Assembly: GCA_933207985.1 (NCBI GenBank)
Contig: OW240912.1
Location: 107,069,273-107,133,272, forward strand
From: Pelobates cultripes
Taxonomy: Eukaryota > Chordata > Amphibia > Anura > Pelobatidae
Reading direction: 5' to 3'
DNA length: 64,000 bases
A model generated the notes under the pieces. The model was not told where the DNA came from and did no database searches. It worked only from the letters and a program-made list of their open reading frames with translations. The position numbers and the translations under genes were made by a program. This document shows positions 1 to 12,560 of the stretch, one piece after another; positions within the stretch are counted from its first letter, which is position 1; each line of letters starts with the position of its first letter.

Positions 1-1378
1 AAAAAAATAAAGGGAACACAAAAATAACACATCCTAGATCTGAATTAAATATTCTTCTGAAATAATTTGTTCTTTACATAGTTGAATGTACTGACAACAA
101 AATCACACAAAAATTAAGAAATGGAAATCAAATGTTTCAACCCATGGAGGTCTGGATTTGGAGTCACACTCAAAATTAAAGTGGAAAAACACACTACAGG
201 CTGATCCAACTTTGATGTAATGTCCTTAAAACAAGTCAAAATGAGGCTCAGTAGTGTGTGCGGACTCCACGTGCCTGTATGACCTCCCTACAATGCCTGT
301 GCATGCTCCTAAAGAGGTGGCGGATGGCCTCCTGAGGGATCTCCTCCCAGACCTGGACTAAAGCATCTGCCAACTCCTGGACAGTCTGTGGTGCAACGTG
401 ACGTTGGTGGATGGAGCGAGACATGTTGTCCCAGATGTGTTCAATTGGATTCAGGTCAGGGGAACGGGCAGGCCAGTCCATAGCATCAATGCCTTTGTCT
501 TGCAGGAACTGCTGACACACTCCAGCCACATGAGGTCTAGCATTGTCTTGCATTAGGAGGAACCCAGGGCCAACCGCACCAGCATATGGTCTCACAAGGG
601 GTCTGAGGATCTCATCTCTGTACCTAATGGCAGTTAGGCTACCTCTGGTGAGCACATGGAGGGCTGTGCAGCCCCTCAAATAAATGCCACCCCACACCAT
701 TACTGACCCACTGCCAAACCGGTCATGCTGGAGGATGTTGCAGGAAGCAGAACGTTCTCCATGGCGTCTCCAGACTCTGTCACATCTGTCACATGTGCTC
801 AGTGTGAACCTGCTTTCATCTGTGAAGAGCACAGGGCGCCAGTGGCGAATTTGCCAATCTTGGTGTTCTCTGGCAAATGCCAAACGTCCTGCACGGTGTT
901 GGGCTGTAAGCACAACCCCCACCTGTGGACGTCAGGCCCTCATAACACCCTCATGGAGTCTGTTTCTGACCGTTTGAGCAGACACATGCACATTTGTGGC
1001 CTGCTGGAGGTCAATTTGCAGGGCAGTGCTCCTCCTGTTCCTCCTTGCACAAAGGCGGAGGTAGCGGTCCTGCTGCTGGGTTGTTGGCCTCCTACGGTCT
1101 CCTCCACGTCTCCTGATGTACTGGCCTGTCTCCTGGTAGTGCCTCCATGCTCTGGACACTACGCTGACAGAAACAGCAAACCTTCTTGCCACAGCTCGCA
1201 TTGATGGGCCATCCTGGATGAGCTGCACTACCTGAGCCACTTGTGTGGGTTGTAGACTCCGTCTCATGCTACCACTAGAGTGAAAGCACCGCCAGCATTC
1301 AAAAGTGACCAAAACATCAGCCAGGAAGCATAGGAACTGAGAAGTGGTCTGTGGTCACCACCTGCAGAACCACTCCTT
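1..1378 (-). mobile_element. Tc1/mariner element, 5'-truncated and cut by window edge
   Basis: This is a Tc1-type DNA transposon read on the minus strand. The 3' inverted-repeat side starts at the window edge, and the same end is complete in the copy at 41087, where it abuts a TA. The transposase lies at 248-1267. The sequence stops matching the family near 1378, where LTR-like sequence begins, so the transposase-upstream inverted repeat is missing. The right boundary is from memory of the family and is approximate. Very similar Tc1 elements are widespread in fish, lampreys and frogs. Confidence 0.9.
248..1267 (-). pseudogene. Tc1 transposase with one premature TGA
   Basis: This DDE transposase would cut and paste its own element at TA sites in the nucleus. 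The first ATG on the minus strand is at 1267-1265, giving 339 codons, the usual Tc1 length of about 340. The N-terminal helix-turn-helix region has the [16 protein letters not shown] pattern. The catalytic triad is D150 (LFTDESRF), D241 (QDNARPH) and E276 (NPIEHIWD), with 34 residues between the last two (DD34E). Codon 112 is TGA at 934-932, in the same frame on both sides, so one nonsense change breaks an otherwise open frame. A C-to-T change at a CpG would explain it (inference). The element also lacks one terminal repeat, so it is doubly immobile. Confidence 0.9.
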
Positions 1379-1386
1379 TTGAGGGT

Positions 1387-2344
1387 TGTGGCTAAACCAA
1401 CCTCGCCACTGTGAACTGGAGAAGCCTGGTTGCTCGCCTGCTCCCTTTGGACTATGGCCCTGCAGGTTAAACCGTTTATTTCCCCTGCAGAAGGCTTATT
1501 TGTGTGATCTGAGTGCCATTCATCTAATAATGTGCACTCAGATCCCAGCTATCTGGGGATATGTGAAATGTCTGTGTGTTATGTGTAAATGTGACTTTAT
1601 GTATTTTAAAGTGTTTTGTGTCTTTTTGCAACCATGTGCTTAATGGAGTCTTGTGTCTATCCTGGGAGATAATTGAATTACTCTCCAGGATAGAAGACTC
1701 TGAAACTGGTTTGGGCCAGAAAGCCATGCTTCATTTAGTCACAAAGGACTTTCCCTTAACTTTTGAACCCCTGGTCTGATTCGTGCCATTTTTTAATATG
1801 TTGTTCCCCTGAATGGATTGACTATGAAAATGTATGTTTTGTGTTTGTGACATGTATATTTTAGAAGTTATAAATATTGTGTAAAAACTGTATTCCTCTG
1901 CCGGTGATAATGAGATTACCCATTGTGTTCAGTAATCATATCACCTGCAGAGGGGAGGATTTTGTGTGGGAGTGTCTGGGTGTATTGTACGGATTGATTG
2001 GTTGTTTTGTAACGCCCTGTGGGCTGTACTATGTTTGTGGATTGGGAATAAAAGAGACTGTATGTGACAGTACAGGGAGTTCCTGCTTAACCCTCAAAGT
2101 GAAGTGTCGTCTCATTATTGGGGGAAGGATTTATTGTATGCTGTTCCAGTTTGACTGCTAGGAGAGTAAACCTATTCGTATGGTTCCTATTCAACTGTCT
2201 ACAGCATTCATATGCTTGAGAGCATTCATATGCTCCTACGGTTCGGTGGTTGTGGTGACTGCTGCAGTGCTTGGAGTCCTCAGGAAGCGCTAGGAGCATC
2301 CTTCAACGGAGGTACCCAGTCGGGGTGCCAGGCGATCCGTTACA
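1387..2344 (+). mobile_element. Candidate LTR of a retrotransposon
   Basis: This segment starts with TG directly after the truncated Tc1 and ends with CA at 2344. It is followed one base later by a tRNA-Leu-type primer binding site. Inside are a TATAAATA box at 1869-1876 and an AATAAA signal at 2047-2052, spaced as expected for U3 and R of an LTR. The 3' boundary is well supported by the primer site, but the 5' boundary is tentative. No second LTR is seen in the window. The copy in contig 3 keeps only the last 242 bp. Confidence 0.6.
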
Positions 2345-2345
2345 T

Positions 2346-2364
2346 TGGTGGCAAGCGGTGGGAT
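2346..2364 (+). other. Primer binding site, tRNA-Leu type
   Basis: The 19 bases start with TGG and are complementary to the 3' end of vertebrate tRNA-Leu (acceptor stem plus CCA), except for one extra A after TGGTGGC. One base separates the site from the CA of the upstream LTR. This placement is standard for LTR retrotransposons and is the main support for calling 1387-2344 an LTR. Confidence 0.65.
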
Positions 2365-2476
2365 GGCGTCCTAGTGCAAGGTAAAGCAGCTCAGAGACAC
2401 AGTTCGTTTGGATTTACAAATTGAAGGCGACGCTAGTGTTCATACAGCATCCCTGTCTACATAAAGATTTGGGGAA

Positions 2477-2884
2477 ATGGGGTTCGTGGATCCTTGGGCA
2501 ACACGCACACCTGAGGAAGAGAGTGAATTGGACTGGAGAGATATTGCCCGGCAAGAACTCTGGTACAATGCCCTGGAGGAAGTCCAGTATCAACGGCAGC
2601 AGCGCCTTCCTGGTGTCGCATACCAGTTGGAGGAACAAATGGCCTGGCGGATGCCGCTTCTGGGAGACCAACCCGGAGGGCAGCAGGTCAGACAACTTGA
2701 GTACCTCGTGGAAAGGGAACTGAGCCTTGACATTTACATCAGCTCCCCTTATCTTCCTGCCCCAGGTTTGCCTATTGAGGGTTTCCCTCTGGGTGGTTTG
2801 GTCGGGTTTGGAGTGGAGTGGTGGGGTGGGGAGAGTTTCCCATTTTCCTTTGAATTTTGTGTGTGGTGGATGGCTAGACACTGA
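2477..2884 (+). CDS. Short orphan reading frame after the primer site (gag-like position)
   Basis: This 135-codon frame begins with ATG 113 bases downstream of the primer binding site, where gag would start. The first 90 residues are hydrophilic, charged and rich in glutamine. The last 45 are rich in glycine, phenylalanine and tryptophan and look like read-through. No matrix, capsid or zinc-knuckle motif is visible, and no protease or reverse transcriptase follows. The downstream sequence has AATAAA near 3026. It may be the start of a decayed gag with the rest deleted, or the content of a small non-autonomous LTR element. The identical frame at 42513-42920 lies in a duplicated block, so its conservation says nothing about function. 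Confidence 0.35.
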   Translation: MGFVDPWATRTPEEESELDWRDIARQELWYNALEEVQYQRQQRLPGVAYQLEEQMAWRMPLLGDQPGGQQVRQLEYLVERELSLDIYISSPYLPAPGLPIEGFPLGGLVGFGVEWWGGESFPFSFEFCVWWMARH

Positions 2885-3682
2885 GGAATACCTTTTTCTT
2901 GTTTCCCCCTCTCACAAAGAGTCTTTTTTACCAAGTCTTTACTATGATTTACTGTTTTGTGTTTTTTATATTTGATGTTTCTTTTCCAGTGATTGTTCAT
3001 AATCTCTTCATGAAAATCATTCATAAATAAAGATTGTTAGAAGATATTAAACATAACTGCCACTCAACTACATTCTCACAATTGGTAAGTATCTAATATT
3101 TCCAAAGCATAACTGTACTCTTTTCCATATCATTACAGACTGCTAAAAGAGCTGTATCAGGCTTCTTTTTTGTTGTGACCTAAACACTGTGGTGTTGTTC
3201 GTCTAAATAATGGTGTGTATATAATAGCATTAGAACAGCATTCCAAGGCCTTAGCAAAACAAACAATAAAGGCTAGATTTATTTTTGCAGTGTCTCAGTT
3301 ATCAAATAAAACTTTAATTTGCCTTAATTTTGTATAGTGTTATGGGTGTAAATATTGGAGTATGTGTATGTAATAACAGCAGAACAGCATTCCAAGGCCT
3401 TTGTGAAAAAAAAACAAAAATGGCTAGATTTATTTTTTCCATGATTCAGTTTTCACATGAAACTTTAATTTGCCTTTATTTTAGAGATATAAATTTAGGC
3501 AGTTTTTTGAGGACCTTAGAGTGCCATTATTGTAAAATTACATCATTCTTATTTATTGTAGCCCTCAGGTGCAAAATTTTAGTACATGCATAATTTTTAT
3601 ACCTAATATTTTGTACAAATAGTTTGTGTTTATATCACCTAAACATGAATAATGCATAACAATGCTGCTGGTGCACCATATG

Positions 3683-3731
<49 letters not shown>

Positions 3732-4406
3732 TAATAAATTATATATATCATATCATTATATCCATTTAGGTGACTTAGAAAAAACACATACAGTTAATGC
3801 ATAATACATATTAAAGTAAGCTCAGTAATTTTAGTTTGTTGATCTCTATCTGTGTTGATGAAAGAAATAACTTTTCTGTTTTACCTTGCTTTACTAGCTG
3901 ATTGTATAAGTGTGTGCGGAAGGTGGAGGAATCCCATTAATTAAGTGCTTTAGGATTTTTGTTTCTTTTGTCAAATCATCTGTGAGCCCTTATTAATTAC
4001 CAAGCCAAAAAATATATCTGCAGAAAAAAATCTGTCCAGAACTAATCTGCGATTACTGAGAAATCCAGCAGCTGCTCGGAAAGTATTAAGTCTCATAACA
4101 CGTTATCAGATTAGGGAAGGATAAAGAATTACTGTAAGGGACTTCATTTTTAAAACAACATTGGAAACTAATCTCTTCTTACCCTGAATTCAACAAATAC
4201 CCAGTAATAACGTTTATGCCTAGATAAAAGGTTGAGTTCCTTCCCAACTCATGACGCAAGCAGCATGAGAATTAGATTATTGTCCACATAGGAGTACTGA
4301 AATAGTATGCAAAAGTCTATGTTACTAATCTGTAACCCCAGGAAATATATAATGCGGAACACACACAGGATTATTCGCTTAAAGTGAGAATTCAAAGTTA
4401 ATTTCA
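2885..4406. other. Non-coding AT-rich flank, no gene seen
   Basis: AT-rich sequence with an AATAAA near 3026 and two similar stretches containing AACAGCATTCCAAGGCCTT (about 3235 and 3385), which suggest an old local duplication. I see no gene. The same sequence occurs at 42921-44441. Confidence 0.6.
3686..3729. repeat. (GA)22 microsatellite
   Basis: Perfect GA dinucleotide run. The copy in contig 3 (43722-43763) is one unit shorter. Confidence 0.95.
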
Positions 4407-4411
4407 AATTT
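4407..4411. other. Empty DIRS target site (AATTT)
   Basis: Here the flanks that surround the DIRS element in contigs 2 and 3 are directly joined, with a single AATTT between CA and AAGGCC. The filled sites have AATTT at both junctions (24008-24012 and 29928-29932; 44442-44446 and 50421-50425). This is the pre-insertion state, with no scar and no missing base. Confidence 0.92.
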
Positions 4412-6765
4412 AAGGCCAAAGTAGCCAAATTGGAAGAACAGCTGACTTAGGCTATTATTCCAGTTTATGGTATGGGGCTTTTCTAGTGAGTGTGCAGTAA
4501 TGGCTGCCCAGTTTAAAAAAAAAATGAAGGTATGCCACTTCCTAGGGCCTGGTATTCAGGGGCACAGGGAGGTTTAAAACCTCCCTTATAGTAATGAGGG
4601 AACGTTATTGAGCCCCATAGGGTTTTTTTTATTTATTTATTTTAAGCATCACATAGATAACCCTCACATTGCTGAGGGTTTTTAAACTATTTGCCAGGAA
4701 CCAGTTAACTCTGCTAGCAGGCAAATAGTAATTAAAATTATTCACTTGCAAAAATAATGCATGCAGGTGATTGCTGCAGATTCATTAGGCCCAAATGAAG
4801 TCCGACCGTATTTGGCTTTAGTAAATATGAGAATTGCCAAAGATGACAAAAAATGTGTCATACAAAATGTCCCCACCCCACAGCTGTAAATTTATAATGT
4901 GCCAGTAATACACCAACCCACTTCAGTAATCGTATGTAGTTCACTAAAGCAGAGAATGATTGGCTACAATACTCAATTATTGTATTGTACAATATGGAAA
5001 CATAATTCTGAAAAATGTGCCTATTACATCATATTTGTAAAGCTCACTTTTGTATAACCAAAATGTCATTGTCCAGATTTATAATTTCAATGTCTTGTAG
5101 TTTCCCTCCTCGGATCTACCTTAATCAGACTATTATCTCAATCCCCTGAGTAGAAATTTGGAATATTTGGGTATAACCAGAGACAATGAATGAAGTCAGC
5201 TAAGTGTACACATTTAGAACAGTTTTCTGCATGTTACAGATCTATTTGGAATTGTAAAGTGAGTGTAATTCATGCATTTGGCAATTTGTAAGGGACATTC
5301 CCATGCATGTATCTTCAGGTAGGAACCTGATGTTCTGTAAGATTTTGCTTAAAATGAGTTTGGTTCATGTGATTGGGAGTTTTATATAAGTCTAACAACA
5401 TTTATTGTGGGAGTCCTGCTTTAATAAGAGAAGTTGGTGAAGTGAGACAATGTCTAAGTCACAGGGTCGTTTGTCAAGGGTGTTGTTAAGGTCAGTGCCA
5501 GAGAGAAGGGGCAGGGTTTCTCTGATAGAGGGATTCGGTTGTAAGTAATTTACTGGGTGAAGGCTTTCACTGCCTGAACTATAGGGTGGGGATTGGTAAG
5601 ATGGAAACGTATATGTTGGGATCAATGTACTGTTTAATGAATGGATATCTAAATGTGGCCAGCTGTTCAAATATTCTTGCCATGGCATCCCCTTGAAGGG
5701 TTGATTGATCAAGGTGAAATAAAGAGGCATGCTCACTTTGAGATTTAGTTTTTGGTGGCCTTTCCACCATGCCTAAGATATAGTAAATGAACGAGGTTTT
5801 AACAAATCTACTAAGGAAGAGATGTCAGAGGTCTGTGTATAGCTAAGTGAACTTCCAGTATGAGAGCTCAATATAATTGTGTCAGTAGTGCTGTTTCTAT
5901 GGCATAGCAATATATAGTTGCTAGATTGTACTCCTCAAAACTTGGGAAGATTACTCCCCCTAGAAAGGAAGCAAGATGCAACTGAAAGAGATTCACGATT
6001 GTGTCTGCTACCAGATTGAAGGATGCCTTTCAATACAATTTCAATCAACAATCAAATTTCATCTATACATTGTGCTAACAGAAATGTTTATATTTCTCTA
6101 AAATCAAAGGTTAAAAACAGGCCTGTTCAGACTGTGTCGATCATCAGAAATAAGATGGTTATGCTCTACATATCTGCAATGGGAAGTAGGGAGGAGGGGC
6201 AGGCTCTTTGTAAGAGCAGCAGCAGCAGCAGCACAGAGAGAAGAGAGAAATAATCGGAATGAATTATTGCAGCGGCTTGCAAGTTGTTTTTTTAACTGCT
6301 TTTCTTAATAGTTATAAAATACAAGGTGTAACGTAATCAGAGAAATAAAACAATTCTGATTAATTGCATTTGCCCAAATGCAATAGACTGATATTTAGGA
6401 TTTGAGTTAGTTTCATTGTGCCCATTTAAGGACAAAATAGAAAGACATATTGCATCACCTCTTCAGCTGTGTGTAAATGGCAAAAGTTTATTTTTTTCCT
6501 AGTTAAATTTGAAAATTAAGGCTGTGTGCTACATATTGCAAAAAAGATCTAATATGGACTGAATGGATTCACTGGGTTCAAAAGAAATGATAAAAATGTG
6601 TTCGCCTCATAGAGATGCCCTTGAAAATTTGTTTTCTCACCAATGAGAGAATCATGGGTTTGACAACCAAATTAAAAAGTAGATGAAATGGAGTCCTTTT
6701 TTTTTCCATGGTCTAAACTAAAGTGTGTGGAATTCAAATAGTTGTCTGTGACATTCACCACCGTG
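4412..6765. other. Non-coding sequence, no gene recognised
   Basis: AT-rich sequence. A 114-codon open stretch on the minus strand (5392-5736) overlaps another of 63 codons in a second frame. Neither shows a recognisable domain, so they are probably chance or very old element remains. A short CAG run lies near 6220. Present in all three copies. Confidence 0.5.
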
Positions 6766-7081
6766 CAGGGGTGGATCCAGAACCTAATCTCATAATCACT
6801 GGTAGATTATTTAAAGGAACAATCGAGGCAAAATAAGCACTGCAGCCCTCAGTAGTGGTTATGGTGTATGGAGTGGCACCCCCCACCAGAGTAAGTAATT
6901 AAACAGTTTAAGAATAGTTTGACAACCGTCAATTGTCTGGTGGGATAAGGTCTGTTGAAGGGGATAGGGGCAGTAGTGTGAGGGGTGCATTGTGTGTGAG
7001 GGGTGCATTGTGTGTGAGGGGTGCTGTGTGTGACTGTGCTGGGACTGGTAATGGACTGTATTGTGTGTGGGAGGGCAGATG

Positions 7082-7117
<36 letters not shown>

Positions 7118-7510
7118 AATATATATATATATATATATTCATTTAAAAATATATATATATATATATTTAATTAAATAAGTCATCTTTATATCCCCCCTCC
7201 CTTCTTATCTTTGCTCAAGGAGGGGGTACATTACAAGGCAAGCCCTGGTGGTCCTAGTAGTAAGTAAACTCTAGCACACTGCTCCTGGGGCTAGAGTTCC
7301 CTCTCCCTCCCCTGCCGGCTGCCGCATTTCACTGCCAGTGAACTGGTGAGAGAGATATCCGATCTACCCTCTGGTCCCTGAAGGCGCACAGCAGGGACGG
7401 CTCTTGGAGAGAGCAAGGGAGAGGGAGAGCATCTGCGCTGTACTATTTTTTTAGAGGTGGTGGCAATTGCCCCATTGCTCCCCCCCGCCCCCCCCCCGGA
7501 TCCACCACTG
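6766..7510. mobile_element. Non-autonomous hAT-like element, 745 bp
   Basis: Terminal inverted repeats begin CAGGGGTGGATCC on the left and end GGATCCACCACTG on the right, matching at 12 of 13 positions. The flanks are CCACCGTG (6758-6765) and CCTCCGTG (7511-7518), an 8 bp target duplication with one mismatch, as in hAT elements. The interior has GGGGTGCATTGTGTGT repeats, long AT runs (7087-7165) and a C-rich stretch near the right end. There is no transposase, so it depends on another element. Copies are at 32288-33041 and 52780-53524. Confidence 0.8.
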
Positions 7511-10500
7511 CCTCCGTGTCTAAGTAAGGGACCTACAAAAAGTCCCAAGTCAAAAGTTTTAAAGTTCCTTTCCACATCACAACTAATGATCAAATCGTCT
7601 TGAGGATATGATGAGCCTGTGCCTCAATCTTGGAAAATGTATTTTGAGCCATGTTGAATAAGGAAATTGGTCTAAAGGAGGAGAGGAGCTCAGGACTGCG
7701 TTATGAGACTGATTTAAACTTTTAGGAGCAATCCATATTTTTATGAACAATATTGCTATAGAATTTGATTAGATGAGGCATAACGGGAGCATATAATAAT
7801 TTATAATATTCTGCCCCAAACCCATCGATATTTCCCTATTGAGATGGAGGAAATGGTCATTATCACTTCCTGTTCAGTAATGAGTGAAACCATTACCACT
7901 CTTTCTTGTGAGATAAGCCTGGGAATCCCAGCAAATTGAAAAAGCTCCATATTGGGCCACATTTGTCCACATTTGTCCAGCTCCACTGCATAAATGGATT
8001 GTACATATTTTTTTTTAATAAAAAATAAAACAACAAAACAAACAAACCTTGAAAACTCATTGGGCCAGAAACTATACTTCAATCAAGAGTTTTAAGTTTA
8101 AGAACTGAGAGATAATTTCGATCTGATTAGATTATCTAGTACCGGTTTGTTTGCTGCCCAGAATATAAAATATGCTATGTTGGCATTTTAAGGAGACTTG
8201 GATTCTTGAGAGACTTGCAATATGTGGTGTGGGATTAGCACTATGTGCTCTACAGCTAATTTATTTGTGAAGGTGACAATTGCAATAATGTGTCTGCATA
8301 ACACTGGTTTGAAGGCTGTGCAAGGTAGTTAAATATAATCTCAATGGGATGTATTTGTGCACAAATTATTTTCAGCTGGTAGAAATTAATCAAATTCTTT
8401 TTAATTTATACCCAAAATGTATTTCGCGATATAGTAAAATTAATTAAATTTGTTCGTACCAGCTTTGTGCACAGGTCTAGTATATTGTCATATATATAAT
8501 TAGGGCAACTGCTTTCTAGATTTGAACAAAATGTTAAATGAGCAGAATTAGAAGGGAATATCCTGTTCTAGTTAATTGGAATCAAAGTAGCCAGTTAAAG
8601 TAGTCAGAGGTCACATCAAGAGTAGGATGTCCCAATAATAAAATGCTATGAAATTTAGCTTGGACAAGTTGGGCCCACCAGCAACGGTAACAGCATTCTA
8701 TGAGGGTTCATACTCTATACATTTATGGAAGCTCTATGTTCTACCATAGAAGTCAAGTTTAATACATGGTTAAAAAGGTATTTGCAGGCATGAGAGTCAT
8801 CAATCAGATGAGCCATTCAGAGTAGATTTAGCAAAGCCTCTGGATCCTGGAGATGCCGTAGGGGAATGACCTTGATCTTCAAGAATACCCAAGGCCTCAG
8901 CATGAGATTCTAAACTCCCTGTAATCTACTAGTAAACTACCTGTAATCTGGCAGGGTAGAAGATTATAAACGTGTATTTCACATTTATCATGAGTGGCAG
9001 CAAAGTTTAGGGCTGTGGGCAGGGCCTTTAATAGATTTTGGCAAGCCTATCTTCTTGAGGTTATTCCTCCTACTTTTCTTCTCAAGATCTTGCCAATGTG
9101 AGATGTTGAGCCTGAGCAGAAAGTTGGGTGAAAACAGATTTGACAGTCATGGTTAAAATACAAGTGGAGAAAATACATTAATAATTTCTTGAGTGTGGAC
9201 ACTTAACTCGGCAGTCTTTTATCACTGAGAAGCTGCAAAACCAGTTGGTGAGTCAACATGGTCCTTGAGTTGCCCTGAATGGACAAAGGAGGATGTGTCA
9301 TTACCCGTAGAAAACAGTTGAGTCATCTTGGATTCTTATTACAATGAAAAAAGACAAAGTTCACAATATAGAACAGTATTCAGTTGATGACATTTTTTTG
9401 AACAGAATAATTCCCAACAGAATTAGTGCAAGCATCAGGCTAAATTGTTAAAAGATCATTCTAGGTAACGGAACCACTACAGTCTCAAGACGCCATCCCA
9501 TTATAGATATTTTTTCCTGTTTCTTTTAATGTATATTGTTTTTTTACAACATGTGTATTGCACTATACAAACTTACAAAATCAATATAATTGTCAATGTA
9601 AAAAAGAAGCTGCATAGGAATAAACTTAGAAAAAATATATATTTCAAAGAGGGTGTACTTTCTTTTCCACATGACTGTACATACTACTCACACGTGCTTA
9701 CACTACCTCAGACTCAGATGTGATATTGTGACACACATGTTGTTGACTGTACCCCCTGGGCAGGTATTATACAGTGGATAGGCTAAATGCATCACAGATA
9801 CACAGAGCAACTGGATCCTCCCTGTCCACCTTTTCTCAATTTCAGACCTACCAAACTTAGCAAACTTAGCACATGCATTCACACTGACCAACACTTACTC
9901 TGATGTTTAAACACAAATTCATACATATTCCTTTACACTATATGCACACGTACAAGTGCATTCAATAATTTTATCACTGAACTGGGAATTCTGAAGAAAT
10001 GGCAAGTGAACTGCATACTCTAGGCTGAATTAGTGGCATTTGAAAAATGTATAACTGCTACTTTTTTCATCTATATATTTTGGGCCAGAATTGTCAGTTC
10101 CATGTCAGTTCTCCTTAAGGCTGAACAACTATTGGGTTGAAATTCATTGAAAACTGACTACTAGGTTAAAATAACCAAATTGTATATATAGTAGAATTGG
10201 AGAATTATAAACATTTTCTTCTTTTTTTATCCAAATTATTGCAATTTGTATTTCGTTTTACTAAAATTAATTCTTCTGCCCCTGAAAAACCAGTACACCC
10301 TCGAATGTAGCCTACATTTAAAGCAGCACAATTGGTCTTTCTGTATAAAACGTAACTTTTGCCAGAATCCAGAGTTTAAATCACATTGAGGGAGTGTACA
10401 GTGATGATAAAATGCCAGAAATCAGGGAGCTTAATGTCCTTCACGCCTGAAGAGGAGCCTATTCATGACCAGTCATGGATGACATACGGCAAATGGACAT

Positions 10501-12259
10501 ATAAACGTATACATCTTAATTACAGAACCTTGCAACTGCAGTAAACACCTGTACTGAATTATATTAGCCCAGGTCGTCAAAAATCTGAAATAGATTGACT
10601 TTTAAAAAAGATAAAGTGAGTGTGTGTGTGTATGTGCGCGTGTGCGTGCGTGTGTGTTTCACTCTGTTTTTTTTTTTTTTTTTGGTTTTAGGAAACTGAA
10701 TATTCCTGGTGAAAAATTAGTTACCCTTTTTTACAGCCAAAAACCATGTTGAACACAGACACTTGCCACATTACATAACACATTATGAATGGGTAATTGT
10801 ATTCCCCAAAATACCGGGTAGGAATTATAAGGAGAAATATAGCTTTGTTTGATAGGCTTTGTTTTTGCGTACAGAGGGGAAATTTTGCACTGATAAATGT
10901 AATGTTACCCAATATGTTTGATGCTGGCTACATTTTATTCTGATAAATGCATTGGTCACACTTGTGTAACAGAAAAGTCTGTCTTAAATTGCTTTCTGAG
11001 TTTGTAGAGATAACACACCAGGACATAGCAGTATGTAGAGTATAGGGGCAGCAGCATCACAATCACACCGTGGCTGATTATTTGAAAATTGCTGCTGCTA
11101 TTCGGTGCAATGTCTAGATGACTTGCAGAAAATTAGAAATGGGTCTAGTTGCAGCTGCAATAAGGACCCTCGATGACTTTATTAACCCAATACTAGTTAT
11201 AGATTTTTGGTTGTGATCTAACCTAACTGTCCGTGTTGTGAACAATGTAAGAGGTGCTTTACACTATCTTTTTATGACTGATCCATATAAATATTATTTC
11301 TTTTAAAAAAAAAATAGAAATAAAACTAGGAGGTGAGAAAGAAAGTGCACAGCAGTGGGGATTAAAAGTTGATCCTAGTAATGAGAGTGTGGATGCACCT
11401 GCTAACAGTCACACACCTGCTATTATCTGGAGTTAATTAGTATGCCCCAGTGCCCTTTAATTGCAATGTGATTGTATGTTATGTCCTCTCTTTGACCTTA
11501 GCAGGTTCATAGAAACGCAGTTCTCGCTGGAAAAAATGGCACTTATTACAAACGCCTACTTTGCGGAATAGAAAAAGAAATTAAAGCAATTTATATCCAG
11601 TAATATGCTGAATATACAGGGGAAACAGAAGTATACTCAAATATTGCCTAATTAAAACATCAGAGATGCGCTCAAATGCCTTGTTTGTGAATTTTTGTTA
11701 TTACTGAAGGTTTGGGTCCATGGTATTAAACTGAGTGTAATTTTTTTTTTTTTTTTTACTTTTGTGACTAACAATGTGTCCAGGTACACAAATTACAAAC
11801 TGCCCATCCTTTTAGTGGCAAATAGATTCTTTGAGACCAACAGAAGTAGTGTTGACATTAAAAAACTTAGACATTCACCTGGATCTCTGACTCAAAGGGA
11901 ACTCTTTACAGAGTTATGGAGTGGTTGGGAGGTTGACAAAATATATCCTGACTGACCTAATGCTTCTACTACAGCAAAGTGAGATGTAAACCATAGCTGG
12001 TGCCTCCTCTTGCTCATACATTATACCTCCCAAGTGTAAAAATACAAGAAAGGAGATGGAGCAGCGGTAGATAACAAAATTCGGAGGCAGCACCCCTATA
12101 TAAGGGAAATTCTAAGGGAAATACTTCCCAAGTGTCACTATTTAGGTAGGATAATCCCTATTTTCGGCTTAAATCCCTCTATCCCTCTTTTCTTTCCTAA
12201 TGTCCCTCCTTTTCTACGAGCTCCACATTGTTGGTATATCTGAGTGTACACCAGAGTAT
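7511..12259. other. Long non-coding stretch, no gene recognised
   Basis: Only short, low-quality open frames in AT-rich sequence. Small features are an A-rich run at 8010-8045, a GT/GC-alternating stretch at 10619-10657 and poly-T runs near 10667 and 11743. The TTAA at 10516-10519 is the empty counterpart of the element inserted in contig 2 at 36048. Confidence 0.6.
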
Positions 12260-12560
12260 CACAGTTTTTAAAGGACCAGTTTGTAACCATAACAACTTAA
12301 TTGAAATTAAGTTCTTATGGTGCCAGGAGGTCTGTGTTTCAGCGATAAATCTCACTGCCTCTCTGCAATTCCATTTTCTCAAAATTAGGAAACCGGAAAG
12401 TTTTTGAAGAATCAGACACACACCCAGCCAATTAGTGACTCCTCATTTATAAAACTGGCTTGAAAAGAAACGTACCTTTTCAAGACAGTTTTACGAATTG
12501 GCTGAGAGCGTCAGCTGATTGCTCTCAGCCAATCAGCGGCCCGGCTGTCCGATTCTGCAA
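12260..12560. repeat. Diverged miniature-element remains
   Basis: The stretch near 12280-12350 resembles the reverse complement of 17190-17270: GTTAC, AACAACTTAATT and TGCCAGGAGG occur in the same order. The stretch near 12500-12535 (GAGCGTCAGCTGATTGCTCT, then CCAATCAGCGGC) resembles 17045-17085. Both suggest members of the TTAA-flanked family seen elsewhere in the window. Confidence 0.5.

Noticed and set aside
5392..5736. 114-codon minus-strand frame present in all three blocks
   Set aside because: Conservation reflects recent duplication only; no domain or codon signal supports a gene.
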